From NCBI GenBank assembly GCA_017745015.1, contig JAGIAF010000011.1, forward strand, positions 1 to 24,126: a DNA stretch of 24,126 nt, in the 5' to 3' direction. Both the position numbers and the translations under genes were made by a program. Below the pieces are notes generated by a model. That model worked only from the letters and a program-made list of their open reading frames with translations, was not told where the DNA came from and ran no database searches. The DNA comes from Bdellovibrio sp. (GTDB lineage Bacteria > Bdellovibrionota > Bdellovibrionia > Bdellovibrionales > Bdellovibrionaceae). This document shows positions 5,573 to 14,156 of this stretch, piece by piece (position 1 is the stretch's first letter; each line of letters starts with the position of its first letter).

Positions 5573-6448
5573 ATGCGTATCATAGCTATTCTAATCTCAG
5601 TTCTACTTGTTCAAATAGCTTTTGCTCGGCCGAAAGAATGCGTTCCTCAGAAACGAGAAACGTTTTCTGGGGACTTTAAAATTATCAGTAAGATTGAGGC
5701 GACTTCAAAGTGTGAAGGCAAGAATGCTGTTAAAGGCAATCCTTCCACTGTGATACAACCTGGATGCTATCTCACTCTGTCCGCAGTTTCGTCAGATCTA
5801 AAGGATAAAGGAGTCGGCGAAGTCAGTATCTACCAAGACAATGATTTATGCGATCGAGAAGTAAGCAACGCCCTGATGAAATTAAAGCTTAACAGTTTCG
5901 ATGATGGCTGTTGTTGGCGCAAAGACTCACTAGTTGAGTATATCGAGAGAAGATGTAAAAAAAAACCGAACGAGAACCTCGAATATCAAGTTGATACTAT
6001 TTTAAGTTGCCTTGCTCCTGGTAAAAGAAAGTGGACGGTAGATCGTCTGTTTGATGTTAAAAAGGCAACTTTCAAGTTCGAAGATAAAGTTTATCAGGAA
6101 GTGTGTTTATTTAAGCCTTGTGCTATAGAGGCCGATTTTGATAACGACGGTAAGATGGATAAAGCAGTTTTTGTCTTGAATGAAAAAAGCAAGTCGGGAG
6201 TCAAAGTTGAGTTCGGAAATAAAACTACTCGAGTAATTGCTGCTGGAAATCAATATCCTTACGGAGATGATAGCTTTTATTGGGTAGATGCTTGGAAACT
6301 TTATAAAGGTAAAATCGACGGAGCAAATGCTGATGTAAACCCAGCACCTCCGAGTAAGGCGGATAAAATCTTGATTCTCAGTCGAGGAGCTCCAACATGG
6401 ATTCTTTTCGACGGAGGGTCCATCGACTTCTTTAGAGATGGAAATTAG
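5573..6448 (+). CDS. Exported Cys-rich hypothetical protein with Asp-rich Ca-binding-like loop
   Basis: 291 aa. The signal peptide is MRIIAILISVLLVQIAFA, cleaved near residue 18. The mature part has at least ten Cys (including a CC pair at about 113-114), suggesting disulphides in the periplasm or outside. DFDNDGKMDKAVF at 188-200 resembles the Ca-binding loop of FG-GAP/VCBS-type or dockerin-like repeats (D-x-D-x-D-G-x-x-D). A C-terminal KILILSRGAPTWILFDGG closes the domain. I do not recognise a family. GGAG (5564-5567) lies 5 nt before the ATG. Base composition is A/T-rich like the tandem-domain gene at 1817. It stands alone between the TA module and the cbb3 operon. Confidence 0.7.
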   Translation: MRIIAILISVLLVQIAFARPKECVPQKRETFSGDFKIISKIEATSKCEGKNAVKGNPSTVIQPGCYLTLSAVSSDLKDKGVGEVSIYQDNDLCDREVSNALMKLKLNSFDDGCCWRKDSLVEYIERRCKKKPNENLEYQVDTILSCLAPGKRKWTVDRLFDVKKATFKFEDKVYQEVCLFKPCAIEADFDNDGKMDKAVFVLNEKSKSGVKVEFGNKTTRVIAAGNQYPYGDDSFYWVDAWKLYKGKIDGANADVNPAPPSKADKILILSRGAPTWILFDGGSIDFFRDGN

Positions 6449-6476
6449 TACAGACAACATTTTTTAGATTACGTGC

Positions 6477-6501
6477 GATGCTTGTGAATTCAGCGAGCAT
6501 C
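6477..6501 (+). terminator. Weak terminator candidate after the Cys-rich exported gene
   Basis: GATGCTTG / CGAGCATC stem (8 bp with one G-U pair) around a 9-nt loop, 28 nt after the stop, followed by TTATTCGG. Another 10-bp stem (TCACAAAGGT / ACCTTTGTGA, 6563-6593) lies further down without a U-tract. No gene is visible in 6449-6717. Confidence 0.3.
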
Positions 6502-6690
6502 TTATTCGGTGCGAAAATCATAATTCCCCGTGATGTTCTGATTCAGAGGGAACGGATAATGATCACAAAGGTTGAGTGTGACGACCTTTGTGAATGACAA
6601 TTGGATCCAGCAAAAGATTGTAGATCGCTCGACTAATTCGGTAACTTTTCAAGCTAGGGAATTTAGATATGATGCTTAGGTATTGGTTGC

Positions 6691-6711
6691 TCCTCAGGAT
6701 GTCCCTGAGGA
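6691..6711 (-). terminator. Hairpin at the end of the cbb3 operon
   Basis: TCCTCAGG / CCTGAGGA stem of 8 bp with a 5-nt loop, 7 nt past the last stop of the operon (6718). It lacks a U-tract, so it may act as a 3' stabilising hairpin or a weak terminator. Confidence 0.4.
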
Positions 6712-6717
6712 CCACTT

Positions 6718-7356
6718 TTAATGAAACAACATAAAGCTCAAAATAGAATACAAACTCGCGCCAATTAAAACTCCGCCAGCAATTTTCTGCTGGCGAAGCG
6801 GTACTGATTGAAGAGTCCCGCGAATCATCGACGGGATCACACTTAGCGCCGGCAAGCCACCAAGCCAGAACAAAGACATCACAATGGCGCCAGAAAGCGG
6901 GTTCTGTGTGGCGATGGCCGCCGTCACATATGTATAGAGCCATCCGCATGGCAAAAGGGCTGTGAGCAGTCCTACGACGAATCCGGATTGGTTTAAGTGG
7001 AACTTACGCAGATGACGGAAGATTTTGACAATCCCTTGGTGCTGAATCGCTGGCAAATAACGAGCGGCCCACCCTGGGAAGAGCATTTTTAATCCCATGA
7101 AAAGCAAAACCAAAGAAAACAAAAATGCAGAGACAATTCGCAACTCTACAAATTGTGAATTTAGAAAAAATTGTCCCAGGCTTCCACCAAGGGCGCCTAG
7201 TGCAACATAAGATGCCAAGCGACCCAAGTGGTACGCCCACAGAGATCTTCTTTCAGCCATGAGACTTGCGATCGGGCAGCACATGGCTGCGCAATGCCAG
7301 CTTCCGAAGAAGCTGGATGCAAGGATACCTCCGGCTAAAAGAAGACTTGCGCTCAT
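6718..7356 (-). CDS. TauE/SafE-type (UreH_2-like) membrane protein of the cbb3 cluster
   Basis: 212 aa polytopic membrane protein with about six hydrophobic segments. It carries HCAAMCCPIA near residue 21 (family form HCxGMCGP) and LLPCGWLY near 135-142 (family form LPCGxxY), signatures of the SafE/'cytochrome c biogenesis transmembrane' family that accompanies cbb3 oxidase and copper-ATPase genes. The paired Cys motifs in membrane segments suggest metal (copper) or thiol handling during oxidase assembly; that role is inferred from context, and 'sulfite exporter' is only the generic family label. Its ATG overlaps the ccoG stop by 4 nt, and it is the last gene of the operon. Confidence 0.8.
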   Translation of the reverse strand: MSASLLLAGGILASSFFGSWHCAAMCCPIASLMAERRSLWAYHLGRLASYVALGALGGSLGQFFLNSQFVELRIVSAFLFSLVLLFMGLKMLFPGWAARYLPAIQHQGIVKIFRHLRKFHLNQSGFVVGLLTALLPCGWLYTYVTAAIATQNPLSGAIVMSLFWLGGLPALSVIPSMIRGTLQSVPLRQQKIAGGVLIGASLYSILSFMLFH

Positions 7357-8756
7357 AGATCACCAGGCCCTAGTAAGATCAGTTCTTTTTCGCTGTGAAG
7401 GGGAGCGCCGTCTTTAGTTGTTTCAATCTGCACGCGTGTTTTGATTTTACCTTTTTGACCCTTGAAAAGATCTTGCGGAATGCGCACGAAGAAGTACCAC
7501 TCGTGGCCCTCTTCGGATTTTAAAGTCAGCGGATTTTCACCCACAGTCAGACGCACTCCACGATCAAGGATGTCTTGAGGTAAAGAGAGCTTGTAAGTCG
7601 CCTCTTGACGTTCCTGATTTTGAATATGGATTTTAAATTGATTCGAAATCACTTCCACGCCGCTTTCATCTTTCACATAGGAGTACGGTAAACCTGCTCC
7701 GCGCAGCGGTGTCCAGTGGAAGGGCTCTCTTGTGACGACGGCATAGGATAATCCGGCAATCATAATGCCGATAGTAATCATATAAGCCATAGAGCGGGGA
7801 CGAGTGAGTTTCATTTTGCTGCCGTCAAGCGTGTCATAGCGAATGAGTCCTTGGGGCTTTTTCACTTTCGCCATAATTTCGTCGCAAGCATCAATACAAG
7901 CCGTGCAACCGATGCACTCCATTTGCAGACCATTGCGGATATCTATTCCGGTCGGGCAGACTTGCACGCAGCGATTGCAGGCAACGCAATCGCCGACCTT
8001 CTCTGCGGGAGCGGTGCCTTTGCGAGGCTCACCGCGTTTGACATCATAAAGAACCGCTTTGGATTTGGAATCTAAAAGAAGGGATTGAATACGTCCATAA
8101 GGACACATGATCACGCAGAACTGTTCACGGAACCAAGCAAAGTCAAAAAGAATGGCAGCGGTGAAAGCCATCACTAAAAGAAAATATGTAAAATTCTCTG
8201 AAGGGGGGAGTTGCATCATCGCGACAATATTTTTTGCTCCAATGAAGTAGGCCATAAAGCTATGGGCTATAATCAGAGAGGCCACGACAAACAAAAACCA
8301 TTTCGTTCCCTGTTTGCGAATACGGGTAAAGTCCATGGGAGCTTCGCGCAAACGGCGACGCTCGATATAGTTTCCTTCCGTCCATTGTTCGATACGACGG
8401 AAAACAGATTCAATAAAGACAGTCTGTGGGCAGGCCCAGCCACACCACACGCGACCCCAAATGGATGTCACAAAGGCTAAGCCTAGGGTTGCAGCTCCTA
8501 AAAGAAAGAAAATCAAAGGAGCATCGTGGGATTTAAACAGAACTCCGAACAGAGCAAATTCTCTGTCCGGAATATTGAGCCAAATTGTTTGCAGGCCGTT
8601 GATGGAAGTCCATGGCAGCAACATGAAGACCGCGAGCAAGGCAGCGTGAATCCAGGTCCGGTGTTTTTTATAGTAACCGCGAACCTCTGCGGGGATAATA
8701 TAAAGACGATCCCCTTTTTCATCTACGGATGTCAGTTTGCTCGGGTCGAGTGTCAT
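7353..8756 (-). CDS. ccoG: CcoG/FixG cbb3 oxidase assembly iron-sulphur protein
   Basis: 467 aa membrane ferredoxin of the CcoG/RdxA/FixG family, shown in Rhodobacter to reduce Cu(II) for cbb3 assembly. In order: TM segments at about 36-60 and 78-98; WCGWACPQTVF (104-114); TM segments at about 152-172 and 188-206; CVIMCPYGR (214-222); two [4Fe-4S] clusters from CVACNRCVQVCP (257-268) and CIGCTACIDACD (281-292); another TM segment at about 322-340; and an Ig-like FixG C-terminal domain in the periplasm. All eight cluster Cys are present. The ATG overlaps the ccoP stop by 4 nt and its stop overlaps the SafE-type gene by 4 nt. Length is normal for the family. Confidence 0.95.
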   Translation of the reverse strand: MTLDPSKLTSVDEKGDRLYIIPAEVRGYYKKHRTWIHAALLAVFMLLPWTSINGLQTIWLNIPDREFALFGVLFKSHDAPLIFFLLGAATLGLAFVTSIWGRVWCGWACPQTVFIESVFRRIEQWTEGNYIERRRLREAPMDFTRIRKQGTKWFLFVVASLIIAHSFMAYFIGAKNIVAMMQLPPSENFTYFLLVMAFTAAILFDFAWFREQFCVIMCPYGRIQSLLLDSKSKAVLYDVKRGEPRKGTAPAEKVGDCVACNRCVQVCPTGIDIRNGLQMECIGCTACIDACDEIMAKVKKPQGLIRYDTLDGSKMKLTRPRSMAYMITIGIMIAGLSYAVVTREPFHWTPLRGAGLPYSYVKDESGVEVISNQFKIHIQNQERQEATYKLSLPQDILDRGVRLTVGENPLTLKSEEGHEWYFFVRIPQDLFKGQKGKIKTRVQIETTKDGAPLHSEKELILLGPGDL

Positions 8757-9310
8757 GGGGCTTCTTCTCCTTGGGGAGGTTTCGCTCCGGCAGGATTTGA
8801 TCCTTGTTTTGAAAGGATGAAAGCTGCAACAGCGTAAATCTCATCTTTTTTCATGACCGGCCCCCAGGGAGGCATCCCTTTATCAGGAGCGCCGTTGCGA
8901 ATCACCGCAATCACATCCATGCGAGTTCCTTTGCCGTGGATCCAGAACTTGTCAGTCAAGTTCGGTCCGATCAAACCTTGCAACTCTTGTCCGTGGCAGG
9001 CGGCACACTTGCTTGCAAACGCTTGCGCGCCCACAGCAAGAATGCCGTCTTTTCCAAAGGCCTCTTTTAAAGAGTCCTCTGTCTCCATCGGGCTGGTGTC
9101 GACGACGGATGCTTTCTCTTTTTCAAGCTGCGCCATTGCGACTTTCAATTCGTCTTGCAAAGTTCCACCACCAGCAAGCTGGTAGTGGATATAGTAAAGG
9201 AAGGCAAAAATGATCGTCAAAAAGAATGTCCATAGCCACCACGTAGGCAGTGGATTGTCATGCTCGATAATGCCGTCGTATTCGTGAAACTTTTCGTTGT
9301 TATCGCTCAT
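8753..9310 (-). CDS. ccoP: Cytochrome c oxidase cbb3 subunit III, short mono-haem CcoP
   Basis: 185 aa. The N-terminus has the CcoP signature DGIIEHDNPLPTWW (12-25) followed by one TM helix (about 25-45), a charged linker and a single cytochrome c domain with CAACH (102-106) and axial Met in GMPPWG (Met146). Classic CcoP has two c-type haems and about 300 residues, so this subunit lacks one haem domain; nothing suggests truncation, since the frame is bounded by overlaps with ccoQ (11 nt) and ccoG (4 nt). It passes electrons from soluble or membrane cytochrome c to the CcoO haem. The C-terminus is Pro/Gly/Glu-rich. Confidence 0.93.
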   Translation of the reverse strand: MSDNNEKFHEYDGIIEHDNPLPTWWLWTFFLTIIFAFLYYIHYQLAGGGTLQDELKVAMAQLEKEKASVVDTSPMETEDSLKEAFGKDGILAVGAQAFASKCAACHGQELQGLIGPNLTDKFWIHGKGTRMDVIAVIRNGAPDKGMPPWGPVMKKDEIYAVAAFILSKQGSNPAGAKPPQGEEAP

Positions 9311-9479
9311 AAGTGAACTCCGCGTCTTTCAGAGGCATTTCTTCCATTTCAGTATAGAGTCTTTTATTGTCTTTACGACTGACCCAATAGACCACTCCCA
9401 CAAAGAACAAAAAGAAAATAATTAATCCGATGGAAGTCAGGTGAGTATCGGTAAAGAACTTTAATCCTTCTTGTTTCAT
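9300..9479 (-). CDS. ccoQ: CcoQ-like small membrane subunit
   Basis: 59 aa, starting at the ATG at 9479 that overlaps the ccoNO stop (TAATG) and ending 11 nt inside ccoP. One TM helix (about 16-32, SIGLIIFFLFFVGVVYWV) is followed by SRKDNKRLY and an acidic tail, the layout of CcoQ/FixQ, which stabilises the CcoP association in the complex. Sequence conservation in this family is low, so the name rests on size, topology and position between ccoNO and ccoP. Confidence 0.85.
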   Translation of the reverse strand: MKQEGLKFFTDTHLTSIGLIIFFLFFVGVVYWVSRKDNKRLYTEMEEMPLKDAEFTYER

Positions 9480-11602
9480 TATTGTTTTCCTTTCTGTCCA
9501 AGGGACTGAAGGTAAGCAATCAAGGCGACGATCTCTTTTTTCTGTAGATTGCGAGGTCCGCCGTTTTTCTCAAGATCTTCAGCAATAAGTTTTGCTTGTT
9601 TCTGAGCATCGATGTCGGCGTTTGCCACGATGTCGTCAGCATAAGGAACACCCAATTGCTTCATAACTGACAACTTCTTACGCAGAACAAGGAAGTCTGT
9701 GTCTTTTTCAGCAAGCCATGGATAGTTTGGCATGATGCTCTTTGGAGTGACCGCGCGAGGATCCATCATATGACTGAAGTGCCATAGGTTTGGATACTTC
9801 TTGCCGACACGAGAAAGATCCGGTCCTGTACGTTTTGAACCCCATTGGAATGGATGATCATACATGGATTCTTCCACTGTCGAAGCAGCACCGTATCTCA
9901 AGACTTCCGAAACGATCGGACGAATTTGTTGAGAGTGGCAGACATAGCAACCTTCTTTGATATAGATATCACGACCCGCAAGCTCCAGCGGAGTGTAAGG
10001 CTCAATGATATTCGCGGGAGTGATGTACTTATGCAAGGACAGTGTCGGATAAATCTCAATCACGGAACCTACGGCGATCGCCAAGAAGGCAAGCACGGAG
10101 AACACTAAGCCCATGCCTTCAAGTTTTCTGTGAGTTTTATCTGTTTTTTCATCAAAGCCCGAGCGAGACACTTCAGTGCCTTCGGCCTTTTGTTCTTTAG
10201 GGGCGAGCTGGATTGTTTTGTAGATGTTGTAGCACATGAGCAAGAAGCCCACGATGAACAATGTACCACCGAACGCGCGAACCCAGTAAAGCGGAACGAT
10301 ACGAACAACAGTTTCAATAAAGTCAGGGTAAACCAATTGACCGTCTTTACCCACGGCTCTCCACATCAAACCTTGAGTGATACCCGCAGTAACCATGGAA
10401 ATGTAGTAAAGAAGCACACCAGTTAAACCCAACCAGAAGTGATTTTCCAAAAGCTTTTTAGAGTAAAGCTCTGTCTTCCACAAACGAGGAACGAGGTAAT
10501 AGATCATACCGAAAGTGAGGAAACCATTCCAACCCAAAGCCCCGGAATGCACGTGACCGATGATCCAGTCAGTGTAGTGACCAAGAGCAGAAACTGATTT
10601 AATGGAAAGAAGCGGACCTTCGAATGTCGACATTCCATAGAATGTCAAAGCGGCGACGAAGAACTTAATCAATGGCTCTGTACGAAGAAGAGACCAGGAG
10701 CCTTTCAACGTCAAAAGACCATTGATCATACCACCCCAAGACGGAGCCCAAAGCATCAACGAGAAGATCATGCCCAGAGTCTGCGCCCATTCAGGAAGAG
10801 ATGTGTAAAGCAAATGATGGGGACCAGCCCAAATGTAAATAAATACCAAGGACCAGAAGTGGACAATGGACAATCTATAAGAATAGACCGGTCTGTTCGC
10901 CGCTTTTGGCACGTAGTAATACATCAAACCCAAGAAGGGAGTTGTGAGGAAGAATGCAACGGCGTTATGTCCGTACCACCATTGAACCATGGCATCTTGG
11001 ATGCCCGCATAGACCGGATAGGACTGCAGAAAGCCTACAGGAATTTCAATGGAGTTCACAATGTGCAACACGGCGACAGTGATGATTGTCGCGATATAGA
11101 ACCAAATCGCCACATACAGATGCTTTTCACGACGGTTGCGGATTGTTAGGAAGTAGTTGATCGCGAAGATCACCCAGACAACGGCAATGGCGATATCGAT
11201 CGGCCATTCCAACTCCGCGTACTCTTTAGATTGAGTGTATCCCAATGGCAGAGTGATAGCGGCAGAAAGGATGATCAACTGCCAACCCCAGAAATGCATG
11301 CGCGACAACAAATCCGAAGCGAGGCGAGTTTTTAGAAGTCTTTGAGTCGAATGATAGATCCCGGCAAAGATCGCATTACCCGCGAAGGCAAAGATCGCCG
11401 CATTCGTATGAAGCGGACGAAGGCGACCGAATGTGATCCATTCCATGTTGGCGTTGATAGGCCAATATGCAAGTTGCAAGGCGGCGATCAAACCAAAAAG
11501 GAATGCGGCCAGGCCCCAGACCATTGTCGCCAGTAAGAATTTTTTAACGATATCATCATCGTAGTATATTTTCTCGATGAGATTTCCCGATGTAGTGTTC
11601 AC
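9479..11602 (-). CDS. ccoNO: Fused cbb3 oxidase subunits I and II (CcoN-CcoO)
   Basis: 707 aa fusion. Residues about 1-465 are CcoN, the catalytic subunit with 12 TM helices. Seen ligands: His65 (low-spin haem b), His212 in WWYGHNAV and His262-His263 in AGPHHLLY (CuB), Tyr256 (cross-linked Tyr), His350 (haem b3) and His352 (haem b) in IIGHVHSG. A linker (about 465-493) and a TM helix (about 497-515) lead to CcoO with CYVCH (552-556) and Met624 in KSIMPNYPW as haem c ligands. The enzyme reduces O2 to water with high affinity and conserves energy as a proton gradient. Start GTG at 11602 overlaps the ccoS stop (GTGA), with AAAGGA upstream. Fused CcoNO is known in some lineages including Bdellovibrio relatives. 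Confidence 0.97.
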   Translation of the reverse strand: MNTTSGNLIEKIYYDDDIVKKFLLATMVWGLAAFLFGLIAALQLAYWPINANMEWITFGRLRPLHTNAAIFAFAGNAIFAGIYHSTQRLLKTRLASDLLSRMHFWGWQLIILSAAITLPLGYTQSKEYAELEWPIDIAIAVVWVIFAINYFLTIRNRREKHLYVAIWFYIATIITVAVLHIVNSIEIPVGFLQSYPVYAGIQDAMVQWWYGHNAVAFFLTTPFLGLMYYYVPKAANRPVYSYRLSIVHFWSLVFIYIWAGPHHLLYTSLPEWAQTLGMIFSLMLWAPSWGGMINGLLTLKGSWSLLRTEPLIKFFVAALTFYGMSTFEGPLLSIKSVSALGHYTDWIIGHVHSGALGWNGFLTFGMIYYLVPRLWKTELYSKKLLENHFWLGLTGVLLYYISMVTAGITQGLMWRAVGKDGQLVYPDFIETVVRIVPLYWVRAFGGTLFIVGFLLMCYNIYKTIQLAPKEQKAEGTEVSRSGFDEKTDKTHRKLEGMGLVFSVLAFLAIAVGSVIEIYPTLSLHKYITPANIIEPYTPLELAGRDIYIKEGCYVCHSQQIRPIVSEVLRYGAASTVEESMYDHPFQWGSKRTGPDLSRVGKKYPNLWHFSHMMDPRAVTPKSIMPNYPWLAEKDTDFLVLRKKLSVMKQLGVPYADDIVANADIDAQKQAKLIAEDLEKNGGPRNLQKKEIVALIAYLQSLGQKGKQ

Positions 11603-11754
11603 GATTTTTTCCTTTCGTTTTCATCAAATAAAATTCTATGTGCTGGAGTCTCAAGATCATCAAACTGACCCTGATTGTTGGCCCAGAGGAAGGCGACGAC
11701 GAAGCCGATTCCCAGAAGCATGGCCATGGGGATCATTAAGATCAAAATATTCAT
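11599..11754 (-). CDS. ccoS: CcoS cbb3 maturation protein
   Basis: 51 aa, start ATG at 11754 overlapping the ccoI stop by 4 nt and stop TGA overlapping the ccoNO GTG by 4 nt. The N-terminal half is one TM helix (MNILILMIPMAMLLGIGFVV), then AFLWANNQGQFDDLETPAHR, the conserved CcoS signature (FxWAxxxGQFDDLExPxxR). CcoS is needed for insertion of haem b and copper into CcoN in Rhodobacter. Placement between the copper ATPase and the catalytic subunit fits that role. Confidence 0.95.
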   Translation of the reverse strand: MNILILMIPMAMLLGIGFVVAFLWANNQGQFDDLETPAHRILFDENERKKS

Positions 11755-14018
11755 CGGAACCCCCAAAGTGATGACAAGATGATCACCACCGAGCTAATTG
11801 GCATTAAGATCGCAGCCATCATCGGATTGATAAATCCTAACAGGGCCAAGACGCCGCCCACGGTGTTGTAAACTAAAGAGATAGAAAGATTGCGCACCAA
11901 GATGGTGCGAGTTTTTTGTGCTAGGGTGATAAGATCCAAAAGTGGAGACAGACCACCGCGACTGAAGTAGACATCGGCGTGTTGTAAACTTAAGTCCACG
12001 CTGCCTTTAACGGCGATGCCAACAGAGGCTTCTTGCAATGAAAGTGCGTCGTTGGCTCCATCACCAATCATGCAGCTTTCTGGGTGAACTTTAAGGTAAA
12101 CTTTTTTGTCTTCAGGGAAGAGCTCACCGTGAGTGTTATCTAAGGAAATATTGCAAGCTACGGCTGCCGCTTTCACGCGAGAGTTTTTGTCACCGGAAAG
12201 AAGGTGAGTGTCGATGCCTTGTCTTTGCAAGTAGGCCACGATTTTTGCGGAATCTTCGCGCAAGCTGTCTGAGAAATAAAGGCGGCACTGACTCTCTGAA
12301 TTCTTGAAGAACTCAACGCCGATCTCAGAGTCATGAGTTGTCTCAGAAAGTGGACGAAGTTCATAAGTGTCGTCGCCAATTTTGCCACGCACACCTTGTC
12401 CCAACGTCTCATGGAAAGAGGAAACTGCAGCCAGAGTGTCGTTAACAGCCCAAGCTTTGCGAAGAGCAAATGCGATGGGATGATAAGAAGAAGCCTCTAG
12501 GCTTAAAATGATTCTGCGAGTATCTTCAGGGATATGAATAGGTGCGGAGTGCACTAAGCTTAAAGATCCCTCTGTCAGAGTTCCAGTTTTATCAAAGAAG
12601 ATGTTTTTGATTTTAAGAATGCGTTCAAAAGTATTGGCATTCTTAATCAAGATTCCAAGAGTTTGCGCCTTTTTCAGAGCCAGACCCAAAGTCAATGGCG
12701 AGCCAAACGCCAAGGCACAGGGACAAGCCAGAACAATAAGAGCCAGCGAGCGTTGGAAGGCTTCTGATGGATCTACAAAGGAGTAAGCAACAAAGAACAA
12801 GATCGCAATGCTGAATACTGTGATGATCAGTTTTTGTGCCAGGCGATCTGTCAAAGAGACAAAGCGGCTTTTCACTGTCGCTTCTTGATCGAGCTGTTTG
12901 AACAAGCTTCCCAGTTTGGAGTCTTTAAATGGCAAGAGTGCTCGAACTTGCGCCTCGCCGGAAACAAGTTTTGATCCAGCAAAGAGCATCATGCCTTGAG
13001 AGAAGACTTTGGGCAGCGACTCGCCATTAAAAAGAGAAAGATCCAAAGTGGCTTGAGTGCTAAGAAGCTCGCAATCAGCTGGCAAACTTTGATTCTGTTT
13101 TACAACGAGCACATCTTTTTCTTGAATCTTATCCCACGGCAACAACAGCTCCTGACCATCACGGAGACAAGCGTAGCTTTCATTTTTAAATAGAGATGAT
13201 GCGCGTGCCGGAGCGAGGTAGTTTTGTTGAATGCGTTTCAAAAGGTAACGAGCACTTAAGATCAAGAACATGAACGAGGCTGTGCTATCAAAGTAAACGT
13301 GGGGCTCGCCCTTAAATAAGTTATAAGTTGAAAGCGCAAAGCCACTGAGCATTGCAATTGTGATCGGAAGGTCCACATTGATCACTTTGTATTTCAATGA
13401 GTTCAAAGCGCCTTGATAAAATGGCATCGCACTATAAAGCAGAATCGGCAAGAACAAGAGGAAGCTAATAAAGTTAAATGTCTGTGCCCAAGTTCCTGCA
13501 AGCCCTGCATATACGGGAATCACAAATAACATGGTGTTGCCGGCACAGAAGCCTGCCACGGCAATGCGCTTTAAAAAGCTGCGATTCTCAAGTTTGTATT
13601 TGTCTTGAAGGTCATCGGAAGGGCTTAAGAAGCGGGGAGTATAACCCAGCTCTGCAATACTTTGCGCGACAAGGCCTAAAGAAGCGTTGTCTTTTAAGTT
13701 CACCGCCACAGTGGATTGGGCAAAGTTAACTCTGGCGTCAAGAACCTCTGGGCAAAATTCAGGAAGTTTTTCTAACAAATGCACGCAGGAAGAACAGTGC
13801 AAGCCCTCGCAGAAGATCAAATATTGATAAGAACTGCGTTGAGGCTGTCTATATTGTTCGCGGAATTCATCGCCATCTAAGAAGGAATAAGGATTTACTG
13901 TCGCTAACTTGAGCGGCCCGACCTGGGTATCCAGGGTCTTGCATGCCTCACAACAATACGGATTACCTTGAGTCGGTATTCCGCAATAGTTGCATGTGCT
14001 AAGTTGGACTAATTCCAT
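11751..14018 (-). CDS. ccoI: CcoI/FixI copper-exporting P1B-type ATPase
   Basis: 755 aa from the ATG at 14018 (GGGAG upstream); a more upstream start would extend through the promoter. An N-terminal zinc-ribbon-like region (Cys9, 12, 22, 23, 26) is followed by an HMA domain with LHCSSC (Cys75, Cys78). The TM core has the CPC copper motif at 432-434, an actuator loop with NGES (331-334, usually TGES), the phosphorylated Asp476 in DKTGT, the His-Pro pair at 513-514 and GDGANDA (652-658). Family knowledge: FixI/CcoI/CopA2 pumps move Cu(I) to the periplasm for assembly of cbb3 CuB. It is the first gene of the operon and its promoter has an FNR-like box. The T-to-N change in the actuator motif is conservative and does not indicate inactivity. 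Confidence 0.95.
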   Translation of the reverse strand: MELVQLSTCNYCGIPTQGNPYCCEACKTLDTQVGPLKLATVNPYSFLDGDEFREQYRQPQRSSYQYLIFCEGLHCSSCVHLLEKLPEFCPEVLDARVNFAQSTVAVNLKDNASLGLVAQSIAELGYTPRFLSPSDDLQDKYKLENRSFLKRIAVAGFCAGNTMLFVIPVYAGLAGTWAQTFNFISFLLFLPILLYSAMPFYQGALNSLKYKVINVDLPITIAMLSGFALSTYNLFKGEPHVYFDSTASFMFLILSARYLLKRIQQNYLAPARASSLFKNESYACLRDGQELLLPWDKIQEKDVLVVKQNQSLPADCELLSTQATLDLSLFNGESLPKVFSQGMMLFAGSKLVSGEAQVRALLPFKDSKLGSLFKQLDQEATVKSRFVSLTDRLAQKLIITVFSIAILFFVAYSFVDPSEAFQRSLALIVLACPCALAFGSPLTLGLALKKAQTLGILIKNANTFERILKIKNIFFDKTGTLTEGSLSLVHSAPIHIPEDTRRIILSLEASSYHPIAFALRKAWAVNDTLAAVSSFHETLGQGVRGKIGDDTYELRPLSETTHDSEIGVEFFKNSESQCRLYFSDSLREDSAKIVAYLQRQGIDTHLLSGDKNSRVKAAAVACNISLDNTHGELFPEDKKVYLKVHPESCMIGDGANDALSLQEASVGIAVKGSVDLSLQHADVYFSRGGLSPLLDLITLAQKTRTILVRNLSISLVYNTVGGVLALLGFINPMMAAILMPISSVVIILSSLWGFR

Positions 14019-14040
14019 CAAGTGCTTTCTCCCTATAAGT

Positions 14041-14082
14041 ATTATCGAAAAGAAAGCTAAACGAGAACATGATGCCAATCAT
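14041..14082 (-). promoter_or_regulatory. FNR/FixK-type class II promoter of the cbb3 operon
   Basis: ATGAT-N4-ATCAT (14069-14082) matches the FNR/CRP-family consensus TTGAT-N4-ATCAA at 8 of 10 positions. GATAAT on the minus strand (14046 to 14041) is a good -10, which puts the start near 14034. The palindrome is then centred at -41.5, class II activator spacing. The -35 hexamer itself is poor (TGTTCT), as expected for an activated promoter. Confidence 0.6.
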
Positions 14083-14156
14083 CTTTGACGCAATACAGAC
14101 CCCCGGGGTGGAGAATCTTCCACGCTCATTCAATTTTTGTATTTCAAGATATGGAT

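Noticed and set aside
14099..14108. CCCCGGGG palindrome near the divergent promoter region
   Set aside because: A short G/C palindrome without a partner or a promoter at correct spacing; likely chance.
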